Below, one piece after another: positions 32,478 to 40,799 of a stretch of 64,000 nucleotides of DNA. Below the pieces are notes generated by a model. That model ran no database searches. It was not told the origin of the DNA and was given only the letters and a program-made list of their open reading frames with translations. Position numbers and translations under genes: made by a program. This DNA comes from Candidatus Rokuibacteriota bacterium. Lineage in GTDB: Bacteria > Methylomirabilota > Methylomirabilia > Rokubacteriales > CSP1-6. Numbering within the stretch: position 1 is the stretch's first letter; each line of letters begins with the position of its first letter. The DNA lies in assembly GCA_003220535.1 (NCBI GenBank), contig QHSU01000083.1, positions 44,778 through 108,777 on the forward strand, read 5' to 3'.

Positions 32478-33854
32478 TCAGAGCTGTCCGGAGTCTCCCC
32501 ACCCGGCAAGGAGTGTCTCGTACGCCGGATCGTCGTAGCGGGACAAGAGGAACGCCGGCGCATAGGCTGGGAGCGCGCGGCCGGTGATGTGGTCGGCGAG
32601 AAGGTCGGCGGCGCCGTTCGAGGACATCTGCCCGTAGCCGGAGAGCGCGCCCAGCACGTAGGCTCCCTCGAGGGGCAGCGGGCCCGCGAGCAGGCGGTTC
32701 TCGCGCGTCTTCGTGTAGTAGCCGCCGTCGATGAAGACTCTCGGCAGGCGCGTCAGATACGGCGCCAGCGCCGGCATCATCCGCGACATGCCCCGCAGGC
32801 AGATCTCGCCGTAGGAGGCATCGACGTCGATGGGGAATGTGGGCTCCACGGGCGCGACGTCGTACGTCCAGATCAACAGGACCACGGGGCTCTCGCCCGC
32901 CCCCTCGGGCCGGCCGTGCACGCCGCCCGGGAATTCCTCGACCAGGCGCTTGTGCTCCGCCGACGCGGCCAGCTCGGCCCGCTCCTCGTCGGTCCAGGCC
33001 AGCCGGACCGGATCGGTCCAGATCGTCAGCGGCGCCGAGCGCGGCACCGCGCGCAGAACGTCATTGAACGCGACCTTCGTGTGGCGCTCGCAGAACACCG
33101 GCAGGTCGACGCCGAGCAGACGCCCCACGCGCCCGACGAAGGGCCCGGCCGCGTTCACGAACCGGGGCGTCGCCATCGTCACATCCTCGCCGCGCGCGCT
33201 CACCCGGACGCCGCGGACCCGTCCGCCGGTCGTATCGATCCGCTCCACGCGGCCTTCGAGGAATTGCACGCCGTGTTCTCGTGCGCGCTCGAGCAGGTAC
33301 ATGCCGAGCTGCTGAGCGCTGAACCACCCGCAGCGACGTGCGTGCAGCACGGCGAGCGTGTCGTCCGCCAGGTACGGGAAGTGCCGTCGCACCAGCGCGG
33401 GCTCGGTGATGACGTCGACGCCGGCGGGCTGATCGGCGAAGCCGTCGGCGGGGGCGGGCCGATAGTCGCTCCCCGCACCGGTGTGAATGCGAGCGGGGCC
33501 GACGCCGCGAGTCGCCGCCTCCCGCGCCCGCTCGACGAACAGGGAAACCTGCGCCGGGTCGGCCGTCGCGAAGAGGTAGCCGCGACGATTGAGCCGGAAC
33601 GCGTTGCCGCTCTCGCGCGCCAGCTCCTCGAGCAGATCGATGCTCCGGGTCATGAGCGCGACCATGTCGTCGCCGGGCCCGGGCCACCAGTTCCGATAAC
33701 ACTCCATCGACTTGTCGCTCGTCAGCGAGAGCGGCGACCGCTCGTCCACCAGCACGACCCCCCTGACGCCGCGGCGCACCGCCAGGTGATAGGCGGCGGC
33801 AATGCCGGCGATACCGGCGCCGCAGATCACGACGTCCGCGCTGCGCGCGCTCAT
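32478..33854 (-). CDS. FAD-dependent amine oxidoreductase (DAO/sarcosine-oxidase-beta-like)
   Basis: 458 aa from ATG 33854. The dinucleotide motif VVICGAGIAGIAAAYHLA starts at residue 8; the DAO-family C-terminal FAD contacts are in YVLGALSGYGQMSSNGAADLLA. The family oxidises sarcosine, glycine, D-amino acids or related amines. It sits downstream of a Dpp-type transporter (23-nt gap containing a hairpin) and upstream of RidA, forming an uptake-oxidation-detoxification unit for an amino compound. Exact substrate unknown. Confidence 0.87.
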   Translation of the reverse strand: MSARSADVVICGAGIAGIAAAYHLAVRRGVRGVVLVDERSPLSLTSDKSMECYRNWWPGPGDDMVALMTRSIDLLEELARESGNAFRLNRRGYLFATADPAQVSLFVERAREAATRGVGPARIHTGAGSDYRPAPADGFADQPAGVDVITEPALVRRHFPYLADDTLAVLHARRCGWFSAQQLGMYLLERAREHGVQFLEGRVERIDTTGGRVRGVRVSARGEDVTMATPRFVNAAGPFVGRVGRLLGVDLPVFCERHTKVAFNDVLRAVPRSAPLTIWTDPVRLAWTDEERAELAASAEHKRLVEEFPGGVHGRPEGAGESPVVLLIWTYDVAPVEPTFPIDVDASYGEICLRGMSRMMPALAPYLTRLPRVFIDGGYYTKTRENRLLAGPLPLEGAYVLGALSGYGQMSSNGAADLLADHITGRALPAYAPAFLLSRYDDPAYETLLAGWGDSGQL

Positions 33855-33857
33855 CCC

Positions 33858-33875
33858 GGATCCGCTTGCGGATCC
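33858..33875. other. Perfect 8-bp inverted repeat with 2-nt loop between dppC-like and oxidase genes
   Basis: GGATCCGC-TT-GCGGATCC lies between the permease stop codon and the oxidase start. As RNA it would form a tight hairpin over the ribosome-binding region and may lower translation or transcription of the downstream gene. Confidence 0.35.
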
Positions 33876-33876
33876 A

Positions 33877-34809
33877 TCAGAGCCGCTGGCGGACGCGCGG
33901 GTCGAGCATGTCGCGCAACCCGTCGCCGAGCATGTTGACGGCCAGGACGGTCGCCGCCAGGAAGACGCCGGGGAACAGGATGTTGTGCGGGAAGACACGG
34001 AAGAGCGCGCGGCCCTCGGCCATGATGTTGCCCCAGGTCGGCGTCTCCGGAGGAATGCCGACGCCGAGGAACGAAAGGATCGCCTCGACCAGGATCGCCG
34101 AGGCACAGACGAACGTCGCCTGCACGATCAACGGCGCCACGGTGTTCGGCAGCACGTGGCGCACGAGCAGCATCGGAGTCCGGGCGCCGAGCGCGACGGC
34201 CGCCTCGACGTAGGGCTCCTCGCGGATCGACAGCACGACCGAGCGCACGAGCCGCACCACGCGCGGCACCTCCGGGATGACGATGGCCAGCACGACCGTG
34301 CGCAGCCCGGCCCGCGACACCGACACGAGCCCGATGGCGAGCAGGATGGCGGGGATCGACATGAGCCCGTCCATCACGCGCATGACGACGCCGTCGAGCC
34401 AGCGGAGGTAGCCGGCGAGGAGGCCGATCGTGAGCCCGATCGCGGCGCTGATCAGCGCGACCGTCACGCCCACGATCAGCGACACGCGCGCGCCGTAGAG
34501 GACGCGGCTGTAGACGTCGCGCCCGAGGCTGTCGGTGCCCATCCAGGACGTGCGCTTCGTCTCGCTCCCGTCGGCGCTCGGGACGACGCGCTCGGCGCCG
34601 GGCCGGCGGTTGCGGAAGCCGGGATCGATCTGCGCCGGATCCCGCGTGCCGAGCCACGGGGCGAGGACCGCGACGACGACGACGAGCGCGAGGATCGCGC
34701 CCCCGATGGTGACGCTCCGGTGGCGGGCCAGCCCGCGCGCCACACCGCCGTGGGCGGTGGCCGCGGACCCGAAGTCGATCGCCAGCGCGCGATCCGCGAC
34801 GGCTTTCAA
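33877..34809 (-). CDS. Dpp/Opp-type ABC permease (DppC-like)
   Basis: 310 aa with about six transmembrane helices and the family string MGTDSLGRDVYSRVLYGARVS; the EAA loop is YVEAAVALGARTPMLLVRHVLP. Starts within the stop of the DppB-like gene (ATGA overlap). Part of a binding protein-DppB-DppC operon without DppD/DppF ATPases. Transports peptides, nickel or other amino compounds in the family. Confidence 0.92.
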   Translation of the reverse strand: MKAVADRALAIDFGSAATAHGGVARGLARHRSVTIGGAILALVVVVAVLAPWLGTRDPAQIDPGFRNRRPGAERVVPSADGSETKRTSWMGTDSLGRDVYSRVLYGARVSLIVGVTVALISAAIGLTIGLLAGYLRWLDGVVMRVMDGLMSIPAILLAIGLVSVSRAGLRTVVLAIVIPEVPRVVRLVRSVVLSIREEPYVEAAVALGARTPMLLVRHVLPNTVAPLIVQATFVCASAILVEAILSFLGVGIPPETPTWGNIMAEGRALFRVFPHNILFPGVFLAATVLAVNMLGDGLRDMLDPRVRQRL

Positions 34810-35702
34810 TAGCGGATCCGGGGATCGAGGAAGGTGTAGGTCAGGTCGACGACGAGGTTGATCAGCACGTAGACGACCGAGAACAACAGGATCACGGCCT
34901 GGACCGTCGGATAGTCGCGGGCGAGCACCGCGTCGACGGTCAACCGCCCGAGCCCGGGGATGCTGTAGACGGACTCCGTGACGACGACGCCGCCGATGAG
35001 CAGCGCCACGCCGAGCCCGATGACGGTCACGATGGGCACGGCGGCGTTGCGCAGGACGTGCCGCAGCAGGACGGGCAGCTCGGCGAGGCCCTTGGCCCGC
35101 GCCGTCCGGACGTGATCCGCGTTCAACACCTCGAGCATGCTCGCGCGCGTGATCCGCGCGATGAGGGCCACGTAGATCACCGCGAGGGTCACGCTCGGCA
35201 GGATCAGGTGCGTGAGGAACCCGCCGATTCCGTCACGCAGCCGCTGGTATCCCTGCACCGGGAGCCAGGCGAAGTGGATCGCGAAGAGGTAGATCAGCGC
35301 GTAGCCGATCACGAAGACCGGCACCGAGAAGCCCAGCACCGAGAGTCCCATCACGGCGCGATCGATCCAGGTGGCGCGCCGGTAGGCCGCGAGCGCGCCG
35401 AGCGGCACCGCCGCGGTCACGGCCAGGACGAGCGTGAAGATCGAGAGCGCCAGCGTGGGCTCGAGCCGATCGAGGATCAGGTCGGCGACTTGCTTCTTGA
35501 AGAAGAACGACTCGCCGAAGTCGCCGCGCAGGACGTTGCCGAGCCAGATGACGAACTGCTGGGCGATCGGTCGGTCGAGGCCGAGCCGGCCGCGGATCTC
35601 CTCGACCTGCTGGGTGGTCGCGTTGTCGCCCGCGATGATCGCGGCCGGATCGCCGGCCGTGAGTCGCAGGAGCAGGAACACGACGACCGCCACGACCCCC
35701 AT
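34806..35702 (-). CDS. Dpp/Opp-type ABC permease (DppB-like), start codon uncertain
   Basis: 298 aa from the first standard start, ATG 35702. However the 16 codons upstream (GYITRRLLATVPV) are the conserved DppB N-terminus and continue in frame right back to the TGA of the binding-protein gene at 35751-35753, with no ATG, GTG or TTG among them. Either a rare start (CTG or ATC), TGA readthrough, or a mutated or misread start is implied. EAA loop: VRTARAKGLAELPVLLRHVLR. Six helices. The true coding region probably extends to about 35750. Confidence 0.88.
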   Translation of the reverse strand: MGVVAVVVFLLLRLTAGDPAAIIAGDNATTQQVEEIRGRLGLDRPIAQQFVIWLGNVLRGDFGESFFFKKQVADLILDRLEPTLALSIFTLVLAVTAAVPLGALAAYRRATWIDRAVMGLSVLGFSVPVFVIGYALIYLFAIHFAWLPVQGYQRLRDGIGGFLTHLILPSVTLAVIYVALIARITRASMLEVLNADHVRTARAKGLAELPVLLRHVLRNAAVPIVTVIGLGVALLIGGVVVTESVYSIPGLGRLTVDAVLARDYPTVQAVILLFSVVYVLINLVVDLTYTFLDPRIRY

Positions 35703-35750
35703 GACGGGGACCGTCGCCAGGAGCCGCCGGGTGATGTAGCCGAGGACGGC

Positions 35751-37340
35751 TCAGCGCCCCTTCTTGTCGACGTTCCAGAACACCGGCACCGGCGCCGTGA
35801 CGATCCCCTCGACGCTCTTGCGGGCGGCGATCGGCTGATACCACTGTCCGAGATGGATATGGGTCGGGTACTGCGTGAGGCGCACCTGCGCCGCCTCGGC
35901 GATCGCCTTCTGCTTCTTCGGGTCGGTCTCGCGCGCGAACTGGTCGCGCCGCTTCTCCATCTCGGCGTCGCACGGCCAGCCGAACATGGCCTTGTCACAG
36001 CCCGCGTTCAGGAACCCGGTCATGACCGGGTTCAGCATGTCGGCGGCCACCCACCCCGTGAGGAACGCGTTCCACCCGCCCTGCGCCGGCGGGTCCTTCT
36101 TCGCACGGCGGGAGACCAGGGTCTGCCAGTCCATCGACTGCATGTCCACCTTGAAGCCCGCCTTCTCCATGAGCGACTTGGCCACCGGCGCCAGGTTCGT
36201 CAGCACCGCGATGTCCGTCGACTGCATGAGCACGACCGGTGTGCCATCGTAGCCGGCCTCTTTCAGCAGCGCTTTGGCTTTGTCGAAGTTCGAGTCGAGC
36301 AGCCCGTCCATCCCCTTCGTCGACTCGAGGGGCGAGCCGCACGGGAAGAGGGACTTGCAGATCTTGTAGTACTTGGCGTCGCCGATCACCGCCTCGAGGA
36401 AGTCCTTCTGATTGAACGCGTAGAGCACCGCCTGCCGGATCTTCGCGTTGTCGAAGGGCTTGTGGAGCGTGTTGAAGCGGAACGTGTACTGGAAGCCGAG
36501 CGGGTTGTAGTCGACGAGCTTGACGTTGGCGTCCTGTCGCAACACCGGCAGGAGATCGTGCGGTGGCGACTCGATGTAGTCGATCTCGCCGGCCAGCAGC
36601 GCGTTGATCGCCGTCTGGTGGTCGGCGATGGCGCGCCACTCGACCCGGTCGAGCTTCACCACCTTGCCCCCGGCGAGCCCGGACGGCGCCTCGCTCCGCG
36701 GCTTGTACTGCGGGTTCTTCACGTAGACCGCTTTGTCGCCGGGCTTCCACTCGTCCTTCTTGAAGATGAACGGGCCCGAGCCGGTGAAGTCGGAGATCTG
36801 CGTGCTCGGATCCGTCTCGGCCACGCGCTTGGGCATCATGAACGGCACATTGGAGCTCGGCTTGCCCAGCGCCGACAGGACCAGGCCCGTCTGCTCCTTG
36901 AGAACGATGCGGAACGTCCGGGGGTCGACGACCGCGATCTCCTTCACGAAGCTCATGAGCTTCTGCCCCATCGAGTCCTTCGCTCCCCAGCGCTTGATCG
37001 AGGCGGCGCAGTCCTCGGCGGTGACCGGCGTGCCGTCGTGCCAGGCGAGGCCCTCGCGCAGGGTCAGCGTGTACGTGAGCTTGTCGGCGCTGACGTCGTA
37101 CTTGTCCAGCATCTGCGGGCGGATCTCGCCCTTCGCGTCGGTGGCGAAGAGCGTGTCGTAGATCATGTAGCCGTGGTTGCGCGAGATGTAGGCGGTGGTC
37201 CAGATCGGGTCCACGATCTTCAGATCCGAGTGCATGACGACCCGGAGCGTGGTCTGCGCCAGCGCCGGCGCCGGCAGAACGGCGGCGATCACGGCCGCGG
37301 ACAGAAGAGACCCGACCGAGAAGTGTCGAACGCGATTCAT
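35751..37340 (-). CDS. Family-5 ABC solute-binding protein (peptide/nickel class)
   Basis: 529 aa from ATG 37340 with ribosome site GGGAGGAG. Sec signal peptide (about residues 1-29, ending PALAQ). Family-5 pattern: LRVVMHSDLKIVDPIWTTAY, LREGLAWHDGTPVTAEDC and IRQAVLYAFNQKDFLEAVIG. Binds oligopeptides, glutathione, opines or metals in relatives. First gene of the operon with DppB and DppC homologues; the oxidase and RidA genes follow, pointing to an amino-acid-like ligand. Confidence 0.92.
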   Translation of the reverse strand: MNRVRHFSVGSLLSAAVIAAVLPAPALAQTTLRVVMHSDLKIVDPIWTTAYISRNHGYMIYDTLFATDAKGEIRPQMLDKYDVSADKLTYTLTLREGLAWHDGTPVTAEDCAASIKRWGAKDSMGQKLMSFVKEIAVVDPRTFRIVLKEQTGLVLSALGKPSSNVPFMMPKRVAETDPSTQISDFTGSGPFIFKKDEWKPGDKAVYVKNPQYKPRSEAPSGLAGGKVVKLDRVEWRAIADHQTAINALLAGEIDYIESPPHDLLPVLRQDANVKLVDYNPLGFQYTFRFNTLHKPFDNAKIRQAVLYAFNQKDFLEAVIGDAKYYKICKSLFPCGSPLESTKGMDGLLDSNFDKAKALLKEAGYDGTPVVLMQSTDIAVLTNLAPVAKSLMEKAGFKVDMQSMDWQTLVSRRAKKDPPAQGGWNAFLTGWVAADMLNPVMTGFLNAGCDKAMFGWPCDAEMEKRRDQFARETDPKKQKAIAEAAQVRLTQYPTHIHLGQWYQPIAARKSVEGIVTAPVPVFWNVDKKGR

Positions 37341-37410
37341 GGGCTCCTCCCGTGAGGGAATTCGCTGGCGCACCAAGCTCCGTCGGTCGGGGCATCGACG
37401 GTGGAGAGAC

Positions 37411-37438
37411 ATAATCACACGCCCGGCGAGCTTGTCAA
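37411..37438 (-). promoter_or_regulatory. Candidate sigma-70 promoter of the Dpp-type operon
   Basis: On the minus strand TTGACA (37438-37433), 16 nt, GATTAT (37416-37411), about 70 nt ahead of ATG 37340. Placed in the 103-bp gap after the gene ending at 37444. Confidence 0.45.
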
Positions 37439-37443
37439 CGCGG

Positions 37444-38151
37444 CTACCGGGTCGGCTGGATCGTCAGCTCGCCCGTCGAGCGCAGCGTGATGGCGTAGAC
37501 GCGGTCCTTCCGGAGACGGGTCGAGACCGCCTCGCCGTGCAGGGCCCGGACCCCGCGCCGCTTCGCCTCCTCGGGATCGTTGGCCAGCTCCCAGAATCGT
37601 GCCCAGAGCTCTCGCTCGAACGCCGTCGGTGCGCGCTCCGCCGCGTAGCTCTGCGGCACCTGCCCTTCCCGATCCAGCACGTCGCCCTCCGCGGGCCGGC
37701 GGCGGTCGGTGAAGATCCGCCGGAAGAGCAGCAGCGCCTTGCCCTTGAGCGCGTCGCCGGCGGTCACGAACGTGTCCTCGAACTTGATGACGAGCGTATC
37801 GACGTAGACCTCGTCGCCGTCGAGCGAGAGCTCGCGAGGCTCGCCGACCGGATCACCCTGCGCGTCGATCTCGGTGAACCGGACGCGGGTCCGGACGTGC
37901 CCCTCGGGGCCGGGCCCCTGGTCCAGCACCACGAGTCGGGCGCGGCGCTCCGTATGACGGAGGAGCCGGACGGCCGCCTCGAGGGCCTGGTTCCGCTCGC
38001 TCAGGACGCGGATCTGGGCGTCGCGCTCCGCCAGCTCTCGCTGGTGCGCCCGGCCCGGGGCCAGGACCAACCGATCGGCCAGATAGACGCCGCCCGCGCC
38101 CGCGGCCACGACGATCAACAGCCAGAGGAACTGGGGGCGGAGCACGCTCAA
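37444..38151 (-). CDS. Membrane-anchored coiled-coil protein of unknown function
   Basis: 235 aa from TTG 38151 (AGAGG 6 nt upstream) or 2 codons later at GTG 38145. One N-terminal transmembrane helix (LLIVVAAGAGGVYLADRLV) is followed by a coiled-coil stretch (residues about 35-65, AHQRELAERDAQIRVLSERN) and a globular, mainly beta/alpha domain with DEVYVDTLVIKFEDTFVTAG. No catalytic motif recognised. Divergent from phnD with 31 nt between starts, so the two promoters must overlap the coding starts. Confidence 0.7.
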   Translation of the reverse strand: MSVLRPQFLWLLIVVAAGAGGVYLADRLVLAPGRAHQRELAERDAQIRVLSERNQALEAAVRLLRHTERRARLVVLDQGPGPEGHVRTRVRFTEIDAQGDPVGEPRELSLDGDEVYVDTLVIKFEDTFVTAGDALKGKALLLFRRIFTDRRRPAEGDVLDREGQVPQSYAAERAPTAFERELWARFWELANDPEEAKRRGVRALHGEAVSTRLRKDRVYAITLRSTGELTIQPTR

Positions 38152-38168
38152 GGCCTCTGCTGCGATGG

Positions 38169-38174
38169 TACACT
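38169..38174 (+). promoter_or_regulatory. TACACT extended -10, leaderless start of phnD-like gene
   Basis: TGG-TACACT is followed by 8 nt and ATG 38183. No ribosome site is seen before this ATG, consistent with a leaderless message. Confidence 0.45.
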
Positions 38175-38182
38175 CACCGCCG

Positions 38183-39058
38183 ATGATCGCGTGCACTCTC
38201 GGGTTCCTGGCGCTCTCGGCGCTCGCGCTGGTATCGGGAGCGCCGCGCGCCGCCCTCGCCGCCGACGGATTGCACCTCGTCCTCACGCCGTCCCAGAAGC
38301 CGACCGATCTCCTGGCCACCGGCGAGGAGTTCGGCACGGTGCTGGCCCGGCTCACCGGCATGCCCGTGCGGGTCACCGTCGCCTCGGACTACGCCGCCGT
38401 GATCGAAGCGTTGCGGAACCGCACCGCGGATCTCGCCTTCGTGCACCCCGGCGGCTACGTGCTCGCGAGCCGCGAGGCGAAGGCCGTGATCGTCGCCAAG
38501 AACGTCTGGCACGGCAAGAGCTCGTTCACCTCGCGCATCTACGTGCGCAAGGAATCCGGGCTCAAGGCGCTGGAGGACCTCCGGGGCAAGACGATGGCGT
38601 TCATCGATCCCGCGAGCTCCTCGGGCTACATCTATCCGATGGTGCTTCTGATCCAGCGCGGCTTCGTGAAGGACCGCGACCCCAAGACGTTCTTCCGCGA
38701 GGTCGTCTTCGCGGGGGCGCACGACGCGGGGATGCGCGCGCTCCTCAACGGCCACGTCGACGCGCTGGCTTCGTTCGATCTCGCCCGCGAGCAGTACATC
38801 GCCGACCCGGCGGAGCGCGAGCGCATCACCTTCGTCGCGGAGACACCAGAGATCCCGGAGGCCGGCATCGCCGCGCGCGGCGGGCTCGATCCGGCGACGT
38901 TCGCGAAGGTGCGGGAGGCCCTCCTGCAGATCCGCGCGCCCGCCTACGCCGCGTTGCTCAAGCGCCTCTACGAGATCGACGGCTTCGCGCCCGCGGAAGA
39001 CCGCGAATACGATCCGGTGCGCGCAGCGATCGAGCTGCTCGGCGTCCGTCCTCGCTGA
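38183..39058 (+). CDS. phnD: Phosphonate-type ABC binding protein (PhnD-like)
   Basis: 291 aa from ATG 38183; an ATG at 38165 would add six residues but overlaps the promoter hexamer. Signal peptide of about 27 residues. PhnD pattern: LTPSQKPTDLL, VTVASDYAAVIEALRNRTADLAFVH, and AFIDPASSSGYIYP forming the phosphonate/phosphate pocket. Could bind phosphonate, phosphite or methylphosphonate. First gene of a PhnD-PhnC-orf-PhnE operon. Confidence 0.88.
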   Translation: MIACTLGFLALSALALVSGAPRAALAADGLHLVLTPSQKPTDLLATGEEFGTVLARLTGMPVRVTVASDYAAVIEALRNRTADLAFVHPGGYVLASREAKAVIVAKNVWHGKSSFTSRIYVRKESGLKALEDLRGKTMAFIDPASSSGYIYPMVLLIQRGFVKDRDPKTFFREVVFAGAHDAGMRALLNGHVDALASFDLAREQYIADPAERERITFVAETPEIPEAGIAARGGLDPATFAKVREALLQIRAPAYAALLKRLYEIDGFAPAEDREYDPVRAAIELLGVRPR

Positions 39059-39077
39059 GTCGGCCGGTCCTGGCGCG

Positions 39078-39824
39078 ATGATCGAGGTTGCGGGCCTCCG
39101 CGTCGTCCTGCCGCCGGCGACGGTCGCGCTCGACGGAATCGACCTCGTCGTTCGTCAGGGCGAGTTCGTCGTCGTCCTGGGCCGGAGCGGCGCCGGCAAG
39201 ACGACGTTCCTGCGCGCGCTCAACCGGCTCGTCGAGCCCACCGCCGGGACGGTGCGCGTGGCCGGCCGCGCCGTCACCGGCGCCGGCGTCGCCGAGCTCC
39301 GCGAGATCCGGCGGCAGATCGGGATGGTCTTTCAGCAGTTCAACCTCGTGCGCCGCGCCTCGGTGATCGAAAACGTGCTCGCGGGACGGCTCGGCTACGT
39401 CCCGCCCCTGCCGAGCGTCATGGGGCGGTTTCCGGCGGACGATCGCGCGCTGGCGCGCGCGTGCCTCGCGCAGGTGGGATTGGCCCATTTGGCCGATCGG
39501 CGCGCCGATACCCTATCGGGCGGCGAGCAGCAGCGGGTCGCGATCGCGCGGGCGCTCGCGCAGCGGCCCGCGGTCATCCTGGCCGACGAGCCCACCGCGA
39601 GCCTCGACCCCGCGCTCACGGGCAGCATCATGGACATTCTCAAGACGATCAACGTGGAGCACGGGCTCACGCTGGTCGTGAGCCAGCACCAGCTCGAGAC
39701 CGCGCGGGCCTACGCGACGCGGATCGTCGGCTTCCGCCAGGGGCGCGTCGCCTTCGACGGGCCGCCCTCGGCGGTCACCCCCGCCGTCGCCGGCGCCATC
39801 TACGGCGACGGAGAAGGCCAATGA
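39078..39824 (+). CDS. phnC: Phosphonate-type ABC ATPase (PhnC-like)
   Basis: 248 aa. Walker A GRSGAGKTT, Q-loop VFQQFNLVRRASV, signature LSGGEQQRVAIARAL, Walker B VILADEPTASLD and H-switch VSQHQ. The RRASV/ENVLAGRLG part after the Q-loop is typical of PhnC. Its stop overlaps the start of a 55-codon frame as ATGA. Confidence 0.93.
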   Translation: MIEVAGLRVVLPPATVALDGIDLVVRQGEFVVVLGRSGAGKTTFLRALNRLVEPTAGTVRVAGRAVTGAGVAELREIRRQIGMVFQQFNLVRRASVIENVLAGRLGYVPPLPSVMGRFPADDRALARACLAQVGLAHLADRRADTLSGGEQQRVAIARALAQRPAVILADEPTASLDPALTGSIMDILKTINVEHGLTLVVSQHQLETARAYATRIVGFRQGRVAFDGPPSAVTPAVAGAIYGDGEGQ

Positions 39825-39988
39825 AGCTGCCACGAAGCCGGGTCGCGCCTACATCGGGAACTTCGGGCGTGCGGAGCCGCGTTGCGCCTATCTCGGGCCC
39901 GAAGGGTTGTCCGCTGGTACGGAGCCGGGTCGCATCTGTCTCAGGCCACCCTCGGTCAAAGCCGTGCTCATGGCACCCGCTACCATGA
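39821..39988 (+). CDS. 55-aa repeat protein coupled between phnC and phnE
   Basis: ATG 39821 overlaps the phnC stop (ATGA) and its own TGA overlaps the phnE ATG at 39985 (ATGA). The peptide carries three copies of a basic unit with core RSRVAPxSG (about residues 5-13, 18-26 and 34-42). No family recognised. The double stop-start overlap argues that it is translated as part of the operon. It might be a coupling peptide, a small membrane-edge regulator, or a decayed insertion of a short repeat that kept the frame. Confidence 0.45.
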   Translation: MKLPRSRVAPTSGTSGVRSRVAPISGPKGCPLVRSRVASVSGHPRSKPCSWHPLP

Positions 39989-40725
39989 CGCGCGCCGCGC
40001 TCTTCGTCGCTCTCGTGGTGCTGGCGTGGCTCGTCTGGGACACCGGCGCCGACCCGGTGCGGCTGGCGCGCGGCGTCCCGTGGATCCTCGACTTCGTCCG
40101 ACGCATGGTGCCGCCCGATCTGCGTGTGCTTCCGGCGGCGGTCGTGGGGGCGATCAAGACCATCGAGATCGCGCTGCTCGGCACGGCGGTCGCCGCCGTC
40201 CTGGCGCTGCCGCTCGGCTTCCTCTCGGCGCGCAACGTGGCGCCGGGCGCCGTCTTCTACCCGGCGCGGGCCGTTCTCAACTTCTTCCGGAGCGTGGACA
40301 CGCTCGTCTACGCGCTGGTCTTCGTGGCGGCCGTCGGGCTCGGCCCCTTCCCCGGCGTTCTCGCGGTCGTGGCCTACACGACCACTTCCCTCGCCAAGCT
40401 CTACTCCGAGGCCGTCGAGGGCATCGACCCCGGGCCCGTCGATGCCGTCACCGCCACGGGCGCCACGCGTCTTCAGATCCTGCGCTTCGGCGTGATCCCG
40501 CAGGTGCTCCCGCTCTTCCTCTCCTACATTCTCTATCGGCTCGAGACCAACATCCGCGCGGCCACCGTCCTGGGCTTCGTCGGCGCCGGCGGCATCGGCT
40601 TCTACCTGCAGACGTATCTCCGGATGATCGACTACCCGGCGGCGTCAACCGTGCTGCTCGTCACGGTGGCCATGGTGATGGTGGTCGACGCGATCAGCTC
40701 GCGGCTGCGCGATCGGCTGGTGTGA
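39985..40725 (+). CDS. phnE: Phosphonate-type ABC permease (PhnE-like)
   Basis: 246 aa from ATG 39985; ATG 39970 is an alternative. Hydrophobic throughout with about six helices. PhnE pattern: RNVAPGAVFYPARAVLNFFRSVDTLVYALVFV, and EAA loop GPVDAVTATGATRLQILRFGVIP. Completes the PhnDCE transporter. Confidence 0.9.
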   Translation: MTRAALFVALVVLAWLVWDTGADPVRLARGVPWILDFVRRMVPPDLRVLPAAVVGAIKTIEIALLGTAVAAVLALPLGFLSARNVAPGAVFYPARAVLNFFRSVDTLVYALVFVAAVGLGPFPGVLAVVAYTTTSLAKLYSEAVEGIDPGPVDAVTATGATRLQILRFGVIPQVLPLFLSYILYRLETNIRAATVLGFVGAGGIGFYLQTYLRMIDYPAASTVLLVTVAMVMVVDAISSRLRDRLV

Positions 40726-40742
40726 CGGTTGCGTTGCGAGCC

Positions 40743-40771
40743 CTGACAACGGCTCGTGTCTGGGCTAGAAT
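40743..40771 (+). promoter_or_regulatory. Sigma-70 promoter of the second phosphonate-type operon
   Basis: CTGACA (40743-40748), 17-nt spacer, TAGAAT (40766-40771), then a 29-nt leader with GAAGGGAGG before ATG 40800. A short inverted repeat GAGCC-N8-GGCTC (40737-40754) overlaps the -35. Confidence 0.6.
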
Positions 40772-40799
40772 CGCCAGCACCTCGCGAAGGGAGGGCTTC

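Noticed and set aside
39882..40799. Long N-terminal extension of the binding protein starting at 40800
   Set aside because: The extension overlaps phnE in another frame, and the signal peptide and ribosome site fix the start at 40800.
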